Positions 45,491 to 54,571 are shown, counted from the first letter of the stretch. The stretch: 64,000 bases of DNA from Larkinella sp. C7 (GCF_006149005.1 NZ_VBSL01000004.1:1-64000), one strand, 5' to 3'. The notes: generated by a model not told the origin, from the letters alone. Translations and numbers: made by a program.

Positions 45491-46088
45491 TGAATATGTC
45501 GCCAAAGTCCTCGTTGTTCATGTCCTGGTGGAAACGAATATATTCTTTTCTCCCGCCAAACCACGTCAAAACGGCTTCCCGCATCAATAAAGTAGGCTTA
45601 GCCGATAGGTGACTCTGGTATGAGGAATGCAAATACGTTGTTAAATCTCCGGTTAAGATGTGTTTAACGGGGTTATTGTGAATGTAGAAAATAAGCCGGG
45701 TGAAGTAGGAGTCATCCGCAACCACTTTCCGGTGAAAAGGGCGTTCGAACAAACTGCCGGTTCGTTGGGTATTGGCATTGAAATGTTGCGCATAACTGTT
45801 GAAGAGGTTGGAGAATTGTCGGCTGACATTGGGGACTTTCAACCAGCCCCGTTCGCTCAAAAGCGTCTCCCGGTCAAATTCATGCGCTTCTTTTACCCGA
45901 ACCATCAGATGAAAGTGGTTTTTCATGAGGCAATACGCAAACGTGTCAACAACCGGAGTTAGGTAGTTGGCATATTGTTTTAAGAAGAAACGATAATGGT
46001 GGGCGGTGGAAAAAAGGGCTGTTCCATTGATTCCACGGTTGTAAATGTGGTAATACCGCCCTGGTTCGAGGGGTTCAATTTCTTCCAT
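45462..46088 (-). CDS. REP-associated tyrosine transposase (RAYT)
   Basis: 208 residues of the Y1/IS200-like HUH family. Start motif GRYYHIYNRGINGTALF, HUH pair His58-Phe-His60 in CLMKNHFHLMVR, presumed catalytic Tyr99 in NSYAQHFN, and GSLFERPFHRK plus FYIHNNPVKH. RAYTs cut single-stranded REP palindromes and are usually single-copy domesticated genes. Four REP elements with a common core flank it, two on each side, which is strong support. The C-terminus is formed by REP (b). Confidence 0.92.
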   Translation of the reverse strand: MEEIEPLEPGRYYHIYNRGINGTALFSTAHHYRFFLKQYANYLTPVVDTFAYCLMKNHFHLMVRVKEAHEFDRETLLSERGWLKVPNVSRQFSNLFNSYAQHFNANTQRTGSLFERPFHRKVVADDSYFTRLIFYIHNNPVKHILTGDLTTYLHSSYQSHLSAKPTLLMREAVLTWFGGRKEYIRFHQDMNNEDFGDIFTHPVSGHRP

Positions 46089-46126
46089 CGGTTTTACGTT
46101 TTAGGTTTTGACGAAAACCGGTAATA

Positions 46127-46190
46127 AAAGTCATCCAATTAGCACCTGTCAGCGGTCGAAGACCCTGACAGGTGCTAATTGGATGACTTT
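46127..46190. repeat. REP-tipped long hairpin (c)
   Basis: Perfect 26-bp arms (46127-46152 with 46165-46190), the innermost part being CCTGTCAG/CTGACAGG, around a 12-nt loop CGGTCGAAGACC. The outer 18 bp (AAAGTCATCCAATTAGCA) are specific to this site. Located 39 bp upstream of the RAYT start. Confidence 0.9.
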
Positions 46191-46230
46191 GGAAGGTGTT
46201 ATTTGGTGCCCTAGCAGCGGTTTATTTGGA

Positions 46231-46311
46231 CGTTTCTGGGATCAGTAGCTTCCCACCGCTGTCAGGGTCTGCGACCGCTGACGGGGTGGGAAGCTACTGA
46301 TCCCAGAAACG
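46231..46311. repeat. REP-tipped long hairpin (d)
   Basis: Perfect 27-bp arms (46231-46257 with 46285-46311) around a 27-nt core (46258-46284) that is the exact reverse complement of core (a). The right arm contains the last codons and the TAG stop (46294-46296) of the DUF4249 gene, so the left arm is an inverted copy of that gene end. GCGGTTTATT stands on both sides (46217-46226 and 46311-46320). Confidence 0.9.
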
Positions 46312-47388
46312 CGGTTTATTGGGTGTTCGGTAGATGCTGTTTTCGCAGGCAAGGCAGGGCGCCAAGTTATCGAGCAGGACATTCTTGCCGTTTGGAATGC
46401 CGACGGCATCTTTCGAACGATCAACTTTTAAAGCCATTACGCTAACCCCGGCAGCCCCAAAATACCCGTAAACGACCTCACCCGGATGGCTGATGCATGT
46501 AATATTCCCGCCAACGGCTGCCGGAGCCGCATCAAATAAACCGCCGGTGTTGTTGACCAGTTTTTTGACACTGTTGAAAAACTGATAGGCCCCTGGACTG
46601 ATCGACTGCTGCTCCACTTCCACGTAATACATACCGCGCGACGTAAATGGTACACTCATAATGTATTGACGGCTAATGGCTTTGCCATTGATGGCGGCAT
46701 CGGAGCTGATGTTGATGCAGTTGCTGTAGCACTGGTTAATGTCCCAGCAATCCGTGCAGCAAGGTAACCCCATGTAGTATCCCTCCGAATTGATATTGGG
46801 GCTCAACTGACAGGCTGCCGTAAACTCGTAATTCTTCCACACCCAGCGGTAGTAATCGCCGGGTGTTTCCGGGTCTTTGGTGTCCAGATAGACCGCCCAG
46901 GTGTTCCGTTTGTCGTTTTCGAAAGATGCCGTATTATACTGATATTCATACGTCAGTTGGGCGATCGGCGGGGCGGTTTTTAATACTTCCAGGGCTGATT
47001 CATACTGTTTTCCGTCGGACGTACGGATGGCAATTTTGTACGAACGGCCCACCCTGCCCCGGATGCCGGATGCCGAAGTTTGGTAATAGCCCGGACTGAC
47101 TTCCCGAAGCACCTCCTGATTCCCGGCATTGTCGGATAGGGTTACTGTGGCACCACTGACCAGCAGATTCAAACCCGAATACGTGTAGTCGGCGGTTTGT
47201 GTGAGGTTGACGGCATAAGGCCCCGGCTGGTCGGTGATCAATCCTTCCACCACCAGGGCTCGTCCGATGGATTGTGTATCCGGCTGATAGGGACTGATGC
47301 ACGAGCTGACCAGACCCAAAATCAAGAGGATGACCGGGGTAGAGCGGAACCGCAGCAACGAGAAACCGGTAGTAATTAGTCTTTTCAT
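46294..47388 (-). CDS. DUF4249 domain lipoprotein
   Basis: 364 residues. Lipoprotein signal (TPVILLILGLVSSC), then the DUF4249 pattern: RALVVEGLITDQPGPYAVNL, TPGDYYRWVWKNYEF and later a Cys-rich loop (GLPCCTDCWDINQCYSNC). DUF4249 lipoproteins are partners of the TonB-dependent receptor encoded just upstream, as here (6-bp spacing). Ligand unknown. The C-terminal ...NKPRFWDQ lies in the arm of REP hairpin (d). Confidence 0.9.
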   Translation of the reverse strand: MKRLITTGFSLLRFRSTPVILLILGLVSSCISPYQPDTQSIGRALVVEGLITDQPGPYAVNLTQTADYTYSGLNLLVSGATVTLSDNAGNQEVLREVSPGYYQTSASGIRGRVGRSYKIAIRTSDGKQYESALEVLKTAPPIAQLTYEYQYNTASFENDKRNTWAVYLDTKDPETPGDYYRWVWKNYEFTAACQLSPNINSEGYYMGLPCCTDCWDINQCYSNCINISSDAAINGKAISRQYIMSVPFTSRGMYYVEVEQQSISPGAYQFFNSVKKLVNNTGGLFDAAPAAVGGNITCISHPGEVVYGYFGAAGVSVMALKVDRSKDAVGIPNGKNVLLDNLAPCLACENSIYRTPNKPRFWDQ

Positions 47389-47394
47389 AACGCA

Positions 47395-49797
47395 TTAAAA
47401 CTTGAAATTGTAGGTCAGCGACGGGAAAGCTGATCCAAATACCGACAATTTGTAGCCATCGGACAGCGACGCCGAATTGACCTTGAAGAACACCGAATAG
47501 GCATTCTTGCGGGCGTAGACGTTGTAGATCGAAAAGACCCAACTCCGTTCCCACCGCCGTATTTTGGCCGGATTCTGGTTAAACTCGACTGCAAAATCCA
47601 GCCGGTGGTAATCGGGAATCCGCTGCTGGTTCCGGTTTATATAAATCGGAACAATAATGCCGTTGACGCGGGCCCGGGCGTAGGGTTGGGTTACGGGGCG
47701 ACCGGTGCTGTACGTGAAATTGAACGACACATTCACCCGGCTGTTGGGGCGAAAGGTTGTCATGGCATTCAGCGTGTGCGGTTTGTCGAAATTGGTCGGG
47801 TATTCGATGCCATTATTCACCCGTTCTTCCGGGAAAGGCCCGTTGATGGTGTACAAAGTCCGGGAGTAGGTGTAACTGACCCAGCCGATCCAGTGACCTT
47901 TGTTTTTGCGGAGCTGGGTTTCCAGTCCGTAGGCCCGGCCGGTTCCCTGCAACAACTCGGTTTCGGGGGTCGGATTGAGCACTAATTCCGCCCCATCCTT
48001 GAAATCGATGGCGTTTTGCAACGTTTTGTAATACACTTCCGCCGACGCTTCAAATGCATTTCCGGCGGTGTTTCTGAAATAACCCACCGACCATTGATCG
48101 GCGATTTGGGGCTTCACAAACGAATCGCTCAGCTTCCAGCGCGAGACGGGCAGCGCGGCTGTTGTATTGGTAATCAGGTGAATGTATTGCCGCAGGCGGT
48201 TGTAGCCCGCTTTAATGGACTGACCTTCGGCCACGGTCCAGCGCAATGCCAGACGAGGTTCGATTCCGCCTGCCTGGTGGTAAACCTGTCCTTTGGCGTG
48301 GGCGGTGGAAGAGGATGTCGTTTCGGGTTCGCGGGGAACGCCTTCCTGGTAGACGGGAACGCTGGCCGGTCCCCTGTTCAGCAGTTGGGAATAGCGAATC
48401 CCGCCCAGAATGGAAAAGGCTTCATTCAATTTCCATTCATCCTGGGCATAAACCGCCAGTTCATACGCCCGTTCGATGGGCATCGCCTTCGGCAGCACGT
48501 TCGATTGAAAACCGGGGACGAGCTTGTTGGGCTGGAGGTAATAATCGATCAGGCTGATGCCACCCTGCAACTGGTGATTGGGTGTGGCGGCAAAACTCAG
48601 GTCGGCTTTCAGTTGGCGGTGCAAAATTTCCGAGGTGAGCCGGAACGCATTGGCCGGGTCGGGCGCGGAGGTTTCGGGGCGGTACTGGCTGTATATGGCG
48701 GTGGTAGTCAGGTTGAAACGGTCGTTGATGAAGTAGTTCCATTTCAGCGTACCATTGACGGTTCGGTATTCAAAAACCGTGGAAGAGGCATTGACTTCTA
48801 CAGTCGACAGCGAATCGGATGCCAGTTTAAACTCGTCATGACTCGTGTACCCCGTGAACGTAACGGTATGTTTTTCATTGGGTTGGAATTTTAATTTGGT
48901 CGTTACATCGTAGAAATTCGCTTTCGTTTCCCGGATGCTGCGGGGCATGAGTTTAAACAGAAAATCATTGAACGACGCCCGTCCGGCCAGCAGAAAGGAT
49001 AGTTTTTTGTTGAATAACGGCCCCTCAAGGCCCAATCGACTGGCAACAATCCCGATCCCGCCATTCACCGTGAGTTTGTCGATCTCCGGTTCTTTCACCC
49101 GAATGTCGAGCACGGATGCCGCCCGCCCGCCCATACTCGGCGCAATACCGCCCCGGTTGAGCGTAACGTCGCGGACAATATCCGGATTAAAAACCGAGAA
49201 AAAGCCCATCAAATGGCTCGAATTGAAAATCGGCGCGTCGTCCATCAGCACCAGATTCTGGTCGGTGCTGCCCCCCCGAACGTTGATGCCGGGAGCGCCT
49301 TCGCCCACGGTGGTGACGCCCGGCAGCAGCAGCAGACTCCGCACCACGTCGGCTTCCCCCATAAAAGCCGGAATGCGCTTGATGGTTTTGATGGACATCT
49401 GCGTAACGCCCAGTTCCACCTTCTTCACATTCCGGTCGGGCGCTTCGGTCGTGACGGTCACTTCCTCCAGATCCTTGGAATCGTCTTCCAGCAAAATTTC
49501 CGTCAAAACGGTCTTGTTCAGGACGATGGTGTGCGTTTGCGGCCGAAAACCGATGTGGGTAAATTTGACGTTATAGGTGCCGTCGGGGAGGGGAATGACA
49601 AAAAAACCGTCGCGACTCGTGTTAACGCCCCGGCGGTTTTCGATAACAAAAACCGTAACACCCTGAATGGGCTTTTTGGTGATTGCGTCGCGAACGTAGC
49701 CCGTGAGGGAATGATTGGATTTGTCAGTTTTGGGCTGGGCTGCCGCAACCGATAGGATAAGCCAACTGCACACAATGGTGAAGTAGAAAAATCGCAT
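47395..49797 (-). CDS. TonB-dependent receptor (DUF4249 partner)
   Basis: About 800 residues. Signal (CSWLILSVAAAQ), carboxypeptidase-like domain (LTGYVRDAITKKPIQGVTVF), plug with PGINVRGGSTDQNLVLMDDAPI, beta barrel ending in SLTYNFKF. Start set at 49797 (MRFFYFTIV), giving a clean signal peptide. Forms an outer-membrane import unit with the DUF4249 lipoprotein downstream; the substrate is unknown. Confidence 0.9.
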   Translation of the reverse strand: MRFFYFTIVCSWLILSVAAAQPKTDKSNHSLTGYVRDAITKKPIQGVTVFVIENRRGVNTSRDGFFVIPLPDGTYNVKFTHIGFRPQTHTIVLNKTVLTEILLEDDSKDLEEVTVTTEAPDRNVKKVELGVTQMSIKTIKRIPAFMGEADVVRSLLLLPGVTTVGEGAPGINVRGGSTDQNLVLMDDAPIFNSSHLMGFFSVFNPDIVRDVTLNRGGIAPSMGGRAASVLDIRVKEPEIDKLTVNGGIGIVASRLGLEGPLFNKKLSFLLAGRASFNDFLFKLMPRSIRETKANFYDVTTKLKFQPNEKHTVTFTGYTSHDEFKLASDSLSTVEVNASSTVFEYRTVNGTLKWNYFINDRFNLTTTAIYSQYRPETSAPDPANAFRLTSEILHRQLKADLSFAATPNHQLQGGISLIDYYLQPNKLVPGFQSNVLPKAMPIERAYELAVYAQDEWKLNEAFSILGGIRYSQLLNRGPASVPVYQEGVPREPETTSSSTAHAKGQVYHQAGGIEPRLALRWTVAEGQSIKAGYNRLRQYIHLITNTTAALPVSRWKLSDSFVKPQIADQWSVGYFRNTAGNAFEASAEVYYKTLQNAIDFKDGAELVLNPTPETELLQGTGRAYGLETQLRKNKGHWIGWVSYTYSRTLYTINGPFPEERVNNGIEYPTNFDKPHTLNAMTTFRPNSRVNVSFNFTYSTGRPVTQPYARARVNGIIVPIYINRNQQRIPDYHRLDFAVEFNQNPAKIRRWERSWVFSIYNVYARKNAYSVFFKVNSASLSDGYKLSVFGSAFPSLTYNFKF

Positions 49798-49835
49798 GTA
49801 GGTCAGGTTGTAAAATTGGTTTCGTGTTGTAAAGA

Positions 49836-49896
49836 TCAAATAATGAATAGTAAATAACGAATAAACTTAGGATTAAAATTACATTCGTTATTTGAT
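49836..49896. repeat. Imperfect inverted repeat upstream of TonB gene
   Basis: GATCAAATAA and AAATAACGAAT on the left, ATTCGTTATTTGATC on the right; 11-bp arms around AATTTTAATCC-rich loop. Lies between the PolX stop (49912) and the TonB gene start, again close to a stop codon. Confidence 0.5.
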
Positions 49897-49911
49897 CGAT
49901 ACCGAAACCGG

Positions 49912-51606
49912 CTACTGACGCCTTCTTTTCTGCAAATGCGCTTCTATTTCATTTAAACTGAGGGCATTAAACGTCATGCTTTTGGTCAAACCGCCTTTGC
50001 GGGCAACCGCCACGCCATAGTGCATGTCGTGAAAACCGGGCATTTCGTGCGCATCGGGATTAATACTTAGCATAACGCCCTGATTGACAGCATACTGAAT
50101 CCAGCGCCAGTCGAGATCGAGCCGCCAGGGGCTGGCGTTGATTTCGATCACGACACCGTGTTGGGCGCAGGCATCGATGACGGCTTTGTAATCAATGGGG
50201 TAGCCCGCCCGGGCCAGCAACAGACGACCCGTCGGGTGTCCTAAAATGGTCGTGTAAGGATTCTGAATGGCGTTGATCAGCCGGGCCGTTGCTTTTTCGC
50301 TGGTCATCGACAGATTGGAATGGACCGATGCCACGACGTAATCGAAGGTGGCCAGCAGGTCGTCGCTGTAATCCAGCGAACCGTCACCCAGAATATCGGA
50401 TTCGATCCCTTTCAGAATCTTGAATTTTCCGCCAAACTGAGCATTGAGCCGGTCGATTTCTTCGTGCTGTTGCTGCACACGGTATGGTTCCAGCCCTTTG
50501 GCATATGTGGCCGATTGGGAGTGGTCGGCGATGCCGAAATACGAAAATCCCAGATCTCGGCAGTAGGTCGCCATCTGTTCGAGCGAGTGCTTGCCGTCGG
50601 AATAGGTGCTGTGGTTGTGCAGAATACCGCGCAGCGCGTCCCAGGTCACGAGGTCGCCGGGGGAGTGGGTTTGGGCCCAGTCGAACTCAAAACCGCCTTC
50701 GCGCATTTCCGGCACGATGAAGGGCAGTCCGGCCCGTTCATATACCGCTTCTTCGGCTTCGGCCGGGAACGCCCGGCTGGTTTGTAACAACGTCCGGCCC
50801 GATGCGCCGATGGTAGTCAGGTGTTTTTCGGCCGCCGAATGGGTGAATAACTGGCTTTCAAACCGATCGGACGGCGTGGTGATGATCTCGACCTGAACGT
50901 CGTAGCCGCTGGCTTGTCCCCGCCAGATGAAAGGCGAGGAGTCGATTTCATTCTGTTCGAGGTAGGAGAGGCCGTTCAGAAATTCAAAGGCGGCAACCGG
51001 ATCGGAGGTGCTGACAATGTACTGCACGGTGTCGACCTCCTCGCTTTTTCGCCGGATTTGTCCGGCCACTTCCACGCGACTGAACTCCCTTTCAAACACG
51101 TCCAGCAGCATGTTCGACAAGGCTTCGGCTTTGTCCATGCGGAGTTTGCCGGACTGGTTTTCCAGAAAGGCCAGCGATTCGAGAATGGCCTGCTGTGTTT
51201 TTTCGCCGAATCCTTTGATTTTGGCGATTTCACCGCTCTCGCAGGCCAGCCGCAAATCCCGGATGGTATCGATTCCGAAGTCGCGCCAGATAACCCGGAT
51301 TTTTTTGGCTCCAATGCCCTTGATCCGAAACATTTCCAGCACACCTTCGGGGGTTTGGGCCAACAAATCGTCGAGGTCCTGAAGCCGCCCGGTTTCGATA
51401 ATCTGCAACACTTTTCCGGCTACGGATTTACCAACGCCCGGCAACTTGAGCAGTTCCGGAAACGACATTTTGGTGAGGTCTTCACTGATTTTGTCGAGGT
51501 TGAAAGCGGCTGCCTGAAACGAGCGGGTTTTGAACGCATCCACATCGTGAAGCTCCATGAGCTTGGCCGTCAGTTCCAGAATATCGATAATTTCGGTGTT
51601 GGTCAT
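49912..51606 (-). CDS. polX: PolX-family protein with PHP domain and degenerate polymerase site
   Basis: 564 residues: N-terminal 8-kDa-like HhH region (LLKLPGVGKSVAGKVLQI; MFRIKGIGAKKIRVIWRDFG), a palm region, and a C-terminal PHP phosphoesterase (GILHNHSTYSDGKHSLEQM, GIADHSQS, ASVHSNL, INPDAHEM). Bacterial PolX fills gaps in base excision repair. The palm motif that normally reads GSxRRGxExxxDIDxL is here AGQIRRKSEEVDTVQYIV (181-198): the catalytic Asp pair is missing. PHP metal ligands seem intact, so it may act as exonuclease or AP-site enzyme only. Confidence 0.88.
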   Translation of the reverse strand: MTNTEIIDILELTAKLMELHDVDAFKTRSFQAAAFNLDKISEDLTKMSFPELLKLPGVGKSVAGKVLQIIETGRLQDLDDLLAQTPEGVLEMFRIKGIGAKKIRVIWRDFGIDTIRDLRLACESGEIAKIKGFGEKTQQAILESLAFLENQSGKLRMDKAEALSNMLLDVFEREFSRVEVAGQIRRKSEEVDTVQYIVSTSDPVAAFEFLNGLSYLEQNEIDSSPFIWRGQASGYDVQVEIITTPSDRFESQLFTHSAAEKHLTTIGASGRTLLQTSRAFPAEAEEAVYERAGLPFIVPEMREGGFEFDWAQTHSPGDLVTWDALRGILHNHSTYSDGKHSLEQMATYCRDLGFSYFGIADHSQSATYAKGLEPYRVQQQHEEIDRLNAQFGGKFKILKGIESDILGDGSLDYSDDLLATFDYVVASVHSNLSMTSEKATARLINAIQNPYTTILGHPTGRLLLARAGYPIDYKAVIDACAQHGVVIEINASPWRLDLDWRWIQYAVNQGVMLSINPDAHEMPGFHDMHYGVAVARKGGLTKSMTFNALSLNEIEAHLQKRRRQ

Positions 51607-51749
51607 GGTGTCGGGTAAAGGGCGGTTTTGGTTACCAAGATTTCAAATACGGTTTCTTATTGTCCCGCTGCAAAAGAAAGTTGGCCTAACGCATGGATTA
51701 TGGATTGAATCTCATTAACTTAATTCTCCCAACACTCGTAGACCCCTTC

Positions 51750-52034
51750 ATGGACACACGCGACCCTCATCTTTGGAAGCAGGCTAAAGCCCGTGCCGGC
51801 TTTAAAATGCATCTGCGGACTTATCTGTTTGTCAACGTTGTTCTTTGGCTGATCTGGCTGGTTATCTTTTTGGTTTTTCAGGAGAAATGGGGCACTTACC
51901 CGTGGCCCCTCTGGACAACACTGGGCTGGGGAATCGGCTTAATCTCTCATTATTTCAGCGTTTACCACGGTTTTAACGAAAAAAGCCTGGCCGAACGCGA
52001 ATATGAAAAACTCAAACGGACCCACGGTCTGTAG
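51750..52034 (+). CDS. 2TM domain protein
   Basis: 94 residues from MDTRDPHLWKQAKARAGFKM with two hydrophobic helices (FVNVVLWLIWLVIFLVF; LGWGIGLISHYFSV) and the end motif KSLAEREYEKLKR. This is the Bacteroidota 2TM family, often appended to LytTR/histidine kinase regulators but here stand-alone. Function unknown. The upstream Met at 51693 belongs to an extension without family likeness. Confidence 0.8.
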   Translation: MDTRDPHLWKQAKARAGFKMHLRTYLFVNVVLWLIWLVIFLVFQEKWGTYPWPLWTTLGWGIGLISHYFSVYHGFNEKSLAEREYEKLKRTHGL

Positions 52035-52038
52035 TCCG

Positions 52039-52833
52039 TTAAACCGCTACGGGCGCTTTGATGGCCGGATACGGATCGTAGTTTTCCAGCTTGAAGTCTT
52101 CGTATTTGAAATCGAAGATCGACTTCACCGCCGGATTCAGTTTCATCACCGGTAAATCGCGTGGTTCGCGGGAAAGCTGCACTTTTACCTGGTCCAGGTG
52201 GTTGAGATACAGGTGGGTATCACCGCCCGTCCAGATAAACTCGTGTGCTTCATAGCCGCATTCCTGCGCAATCATCATCGTGAGCAGCGCATAGGAAGCA
52301 ATGTTAAACGGAACACCCAGAAAGACGTCGGCACTGCGTTGATACAATTGACAGGATAGTTGATTTTCAGCCACATAGAACTGAAATAACGCATGGCAGG
52401 GCGGCAAGGCCATGTTGGGAACATCGGCCGGATTCCAGGCTGAGACGATCATCCGGCGTGAGTCGGGGCGGTATTTCAGTTGCTTCAGAACGTCCTGCAA
52501 CTGATCGATGAGCTGGCCGTTCGGTGCTTCCCAACTCCGCCATTGTTTGCCGTACACCGGGCCCAGTTCGCCATTTTCATCGGCCCATTCGTCCCAGATC
52601 TTCACCCCGTGTTCGGTCAGGTATCCGATGTTCGTATCGCCCTTGATGAACCACAGTAATTCGTGAATAACGGATTTAAGATGTATTTTTTTCGTCGTAA
52701 CGAGCGGAAAACCTTCCTGTAAATCAAACCGCATCTGGTGTCCAAAAACGCTGATTGTGCCCGTTCCGGTTCGGTCGGTTTTACGGGTGCCGTTGGCCAG
52801 AATGTGTTGGAGCAGGTCGTGATACTGTTTCAT
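52039..52833 (-). CDS. thyA: Thymidylate synthase
   Basis: 264 residues, the exact length of E. coli ThyA. Methylates dUMP to dTMP with methylene-THF. Catalytic Cys146 in [10 protein letters not shown]; folate and phosphate sites are intact ([31 protein letters not shown]). Followed upstream by a hairpin (AAAGGCTT/AAGCCTTT, 52850-52874) in its leader and the GACAAGAG-word repeat. Confidence 0.95.
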   Translation of the reverse strand: MKQYHDLLQHILANGTRKTDRTGTGTISVFGHQMRFDLQEGFPLVTTKKIHLKSVIHELLWFIKGDTNIGYLTEHGVKIWDEWADENGELGPVYGKQWRSWEAPNGQLIDQLQDVLKQLKYRPDSRRMIVSAWNPADVPNMALPPCHALFQFYVAENQLSCQLYQRSADVFLGVPFNIASYALLTMMIAQECGYEAHEFIWTGGDTHLYLNHLDQVKVQLSREPRDLPVMKLNPAVKSIFDFKYEDFKLENYDPYPAIKAPVAV

Positions 52834-52893
52834 ACTGCCAAAATAAAAAAAGGCTTTCGGGTTAAAAAGCCTTTCGGGAGATAAAAGATTTAT

Positions 52894-52989
52894 GACAAGA
52901 GAAGATGGACAAGAGAAAAAAGAATATGGAAAGCTAGTGGTCAGAAAACGAACAGCTTGTCTAACTTCTCTTGTCTATCCTCTCTTGTC
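52894..52989. repeat. GACAAGAG-word inverted repeat
   Basis: 24-nt arms (52894-52917 with 52966-52989), GACAAGAGARGATRGACAAG plus AGAA, two mismatches. Right arm ends 5 bp from the OsmC stop codon. The same word is at 63845-63918. Confidence 0.75.
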
Positions 52990-52994
52990 TATTT

Positions 52995-53456
52995 TTATTT
53001 TTCAATGGTCAGCGAATATGTGATGCTGGCCGTTGGACGAAGCTGGGCCGTAGCCGAACAGTATTTGTCCATGGACAGGTCGATGGCCCGGCGTGCCTTG
53101 TCTTCGTCCAGATCGCCTTTCAGGATGTAGTGCAAATGAATGGACTGAAAAGGAGCGGGTGTAACATCGGCGGGTCGTTGTCCTTCGACGGTAATGCGAA
53201 AGTCCTCGATCACCTGGCGTTGTTTTTTCAGAATCAGAATGACATCAATGGCACTGCAGCCGGCCAGCCCCATCAGCAGCAATTCCATCGGCCGTGCACC
53301 GGCATTGTGACCGCCGATGTCGACGGCACCATCGATGTGAATGGGAACATCAGAAACCCCCGTGCCTTCAAAATGGAAAGCGTCGTCGACGCGATTTATC
53401 TCCACTTTCATGGTTTTTACTTTCGGAGAAACGGTATTGGATTGCTCACTTAGCAT
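52995..53456 (-). CDS. OsmC family peroxiredoxin-like protein
   Basis: 153 residues with the OsmC/Ohr fold, featuring GARPMELLLMGLAGCSAIDVI, where the Cys is the peroxidatic type residue, and a second acidic helix. The expected second Cys in VMA..C..CP form is not clear (MDKYCSATAQL has one), so it may be a one- or two-Cys hydroperoxide reductase. Monocistronic. Confidence 0.88.
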   Translation of the reverse strand: MLSEQSNTVSPKVKTMKVEINRVDDAFHFEGTGVSDVPIHIDGAVDIGGHNAGARPMELLLMGLAGCSAIDVILILKKQRQVIEDFRITVEGQRPADVTPAPFQSIHLHYILKGDLDEDKARRAIDLSMDKYCSATAQLRPTASITYSLTIEK

Positions 53457-53546
53457 GGTTTTTTCGTTAGTGGTATACGGACCCGTTACAAAATTGCTTG
53501 TTTCTTATAAATTACGTAATTTCACTCGAATAAATTCCTGACAATC

Positions 53547-53882
53547 ATGTCGGACCGATTCTTTGATTTAAAAAACGACCGGCGGTTCAGCGTTTACCTA
53601 TACCGCGCCGGGTTCGGTTTTTGGCTGCTTTATATACTGATGGGGGCCCGTTTTATGCACGATCTGGTGGCGTATCGGACGGATTGTGCGGTATTCTCTT
53701 TCTTCCTGATGGTGTTGGCTCTGTCGGCATCGATGTACTACGATTACTACCATCACCCCGCTGAGTTTGAGCAGAAAAAGAAGTGGCTGATTGCGATGTA
53801 TCTGGTTCTGGCCGGGTTGATCTACTTTTTCATTTTGCGGAAAGAACCGCTCAATCTGGCGGAGTTGCTGCCCCGGTTTTAG
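53547..53882 (+). CDS. Small membrane protein, unknown
   Basis: 111 residues with three hydrophobic segments (FGFWLLYILMGARFM, CAVFSFFLMVLALSASMYY, LIAMYLVLAGLIYFFIL). No family recognised. Its stop overlaps the end of the convergent siroheme gene by 4 bp. Confidence 0.55.
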   Translation: MSDRFFDLKNDRRFSVYLYRAGFGFWLLYILMGARFMHDLVAYRTDCAVFSFFLMVLALSASMYYDYYHHPAEFEQKKKWLIAMYLVLAGLIYFFILRKEPLNLAELLPRF

Positions 53883-54448
53883 GATTTCATTACTTTCGTA
53901 ATCTCGTTCAACCGTTCCATTTTGTGCTGAAAATCACCTTTCAGGCGGTTTCGGATGGCTTGCAGGTTGTCGAGGGTTTCCTGTAGGGAGTCCGGCAATA
54001 TGTCCTCCAGTACTTCCCGAAACCGTTTGGCAAACGTCGGCGATTTTCCGTTGGTCGATATGGCAATTTTCAAATCCCCTTTTTTGACGACCGAACTCAG
54101 GTAAAAATCGCACAGATCGGGCGTATCGGCTACATTGACGAGAATCCGGCGGGTTTTGCAATCGGTTTGTACCTGAATATTAACGGCTTTATCATTCGTG
54201 GCTACGATGACTAAATCGTTGTTGTCCAGATACTTGATGGCATAGGAATCGTAAATTAGCTGAAGATTGGGGTGTTGTTCCGCGAGATCCACAATTTCCT
54301 GCCGGATTTCGGGCGAAACCAGCGTAACCGGTGCATGGGGCGCATTGGAGAGCAGCGCCGTTACTTTTTCCAGCCCAACATAACCGCCACCCACCACCAG
54401 CGTTTGCAGGTTTTCAATCTTCAGGAAAATGGGAAAGAGGGAGTTCAT
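53879..54448 (-). CDS. Precorrin-2 dehydrogenase / siroheme synthase N-terminal domain
   Basis: 190 residues. Rossmann motif TLVVGGGYVGLEKVTALL and conserved STNGKSPTFAKRFREVLED identify the CysG N-terminal (Met8p/SirC) type enzyme that oxidises precorrin-2 to sirohydrochlorin and may insert iron. With the methyltransferase upstream it makes the siroheme needed by sulfite reductase. Start at 54448 (MNSLFPIFLKIE). Confidence 0.9.
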   Translation of the reverse strand: MNSLFPIFLKIENLQTLVVGGGYVGLEKVTALLSNAPHAPVTLVSPEIRQEIVDLAEQHPNLQLIYDSYAIKYLDNNDLVIVATNDKAVNIQVQTDCKTRRILVNVADTPDLCDFYLSSVVKKGDLKIAISTNGKSPTFAKRFREVLEDILPDSLQETLDNLQAIRNRLKGDFQHKMERLNEITKVMKS

Positions 54449-54487
54449 AGAGTGGGAATGAAGCAAATGATACCTTTTTACAACCTA

Positions 54488-54563
54488 CTCTTACATTTAT
54501 CATTCATCATTTTACATTATTTTCTAATAATAAATGTAAAATGATGAATGATAAATGTAAGAG
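54488..54563. repeat. Perfect 31-bp inverted repeat
   Basis: Arms 54488-54518 and 54533-54563 are perfectly complementary (word ATGATGAATGATAAATGTAA), loop 14 nt AT-rich. The right arm ends 8 bp before the cobA stop. It separates cobA from the siroheme gene. Confidence 0.9.
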
Positions 54564-54571
54564 TAATGAGC

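Noticed and set aside
45366-46311. Ordinary IS200/IS605 insertion sequence
   Set aside because: No TnpB, REP palindromes on both sides, and protein motifs of the RAYT branch.
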